NCBI GenBank assembly: GCA_002501805.1
Contig: DAOI01000030.1
Location: 9,666-14,816 of the forward strand
Direction: 5' to 3'
DNA length: 5,151 bases
Source: Euryarchaeota archaeon UBA463
Lineage (GTDB): Archaea > Thermoplasmatota > Poseidoniia > Poseidoniales > Thalassarchaeaceae
Shown: positions 5,009 to 5,151 of the stretch, one piece after another
Position numbering within the stretch: position 1 is the first letter of the stretch
Layout of the letters: the number at the start of each line of letters is the position of its first letter
Notes under the pieces: model-generated
Database searches by the model: none
What the model was told of the DNA's origin: nothing
Seen by the model: only the letters and a program-made list of their open reading frames with translations
Translations under genes and position numbers: made by a program

Positions 5009-5151
5009 ATGGGAACCGAGGTCTCTGACTTACCTTTGGCCGTCGATATGGATGGTACCCTAATACTCTCAGATATGTCTAGAATAAGCATTAGGAGAGT
5101 TCTATTTAGGAAACCATGGCTAATCCCATCTGTCATATTCAAGGAGATGAC
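5009..5151 (+). CDS. HAD-motif protein, possibly HAD-UbiA prenyltransferase fusion (N-terminal fragment)
   Basis: Only the first 47 codons are present; the gene continues past the right edge. PLAVDMDGTLILSD (residues 9-22) is HAD superfamily motif I, with nucleophile Asp13 and Asp15 in DxDGTL, preceded by a short hydrophobic strand. The following segment (SRISIRRVLFRKPWLIPSVIF) has the 'basic, R-x-P-W-L, hydrophobic' pattern that I associate with proteins in which an N-terminal HAD domain is fused to a UbiA-type membrane prenyltransferase. A plain HAD-IB phosphatase is the main alternative, and the UbiA part cannot be seen here. An in-frame ATG at 4991 would add MCRAEG; a stop at 4982-4984 prevents further extension. 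Neither start has a well-spaced SD. The shorter form matches the usual few residues before motif I. Confidence 0.6.
   Translation, partial: MGTEVSDLPLAVDMDGTLILSDMSRISIRRVLFRKPWLIPSVIFKEM

Noticed and set aside
4933..5142. 69-codon minus-strand open frame at the right edge
   Set aside because: Antisense to the DxDGTL-containing gene, which has a recognisable family motif.
1..5151. Search for CRISPR arrays, tRNA/rRNA genes, insertion sequences, attachment sites or defence genes
   Set aside because: No regularly spaced repeats, no RNA gene signatures, no transposase or integrase motifs and no terminal inverted repeats were seen.

Overview
The window most likely comes from a planktonic marine archaeon of Marine Group II (Candidatus Poseidoniales). 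The evidence is a proton-pump rhodopsin of the proteorhodopsin type, a secreted protein resembling an M14 peptidase, and arginine codons dominated by AGA/AGG with frequent ATA for isoleucine. First-in-transcript genes appear leaderless, with TATA-like boxes about 23-27 nt upstream of the start codon, while an internal operon gene has a Shine-Dalgarno site. The assignment rests on reading alone. A marine bacterium carrying a proteorhodopsin is less likely but not excluded.

Layout, left to right. (1) The 5' part of a secreted protein, probably a zinc carboxypeptidase (M14), runs leftward out of the window. (2) Divergent from it across an intergenic region holding a perfect 7-bp-arm palindrome is a rightward pair: a mechanosensitive channel (MscS family) and a 2,3-bisphosphoglycerate-dependent phosphoglycerate mutase (gpmA), 9 nt apart. 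(3) The gpmA stop overlaps by 6 bp the 3' end of a leftward SRPBCC/START-like protein gene. (4) Upstream of that gene, and separated from it by a 13-bp GC-rich hairpin, is a leftward proteorhodopsin. It has a complete set of pump residues and Gln at the spectral tuning position, predicting blue absorption. Its TATA box overlaps the first ATG, so translation probably starts five codons further in. (5) Next is a leftward 418-residue protein that I do not recognise by name. It has a faint aminoglycoside-phosphotransferase-like (pseudo)kinase pattern and a C-terminal pair of membrane helices. (6) Divergent from it, the first 47 codons of a protein with a HAD motif I (DxDGTL) run off the right edge, possibly a HAD-UbiA prenyltransferase fusion.

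The genes do not form one pathway. The shared theme is membrane and energy physiology: light-driven proton export, turgor release, glycolysis/gluconeogenesis and protein degradation. I see no CRISPR, defence, mobile-element, rRNA or tRNA sequence. The window is densely coded, with no gene-free stretch over about 120 bases. The least explained gene is the 418-residue protein upstream of the rhodopsin.
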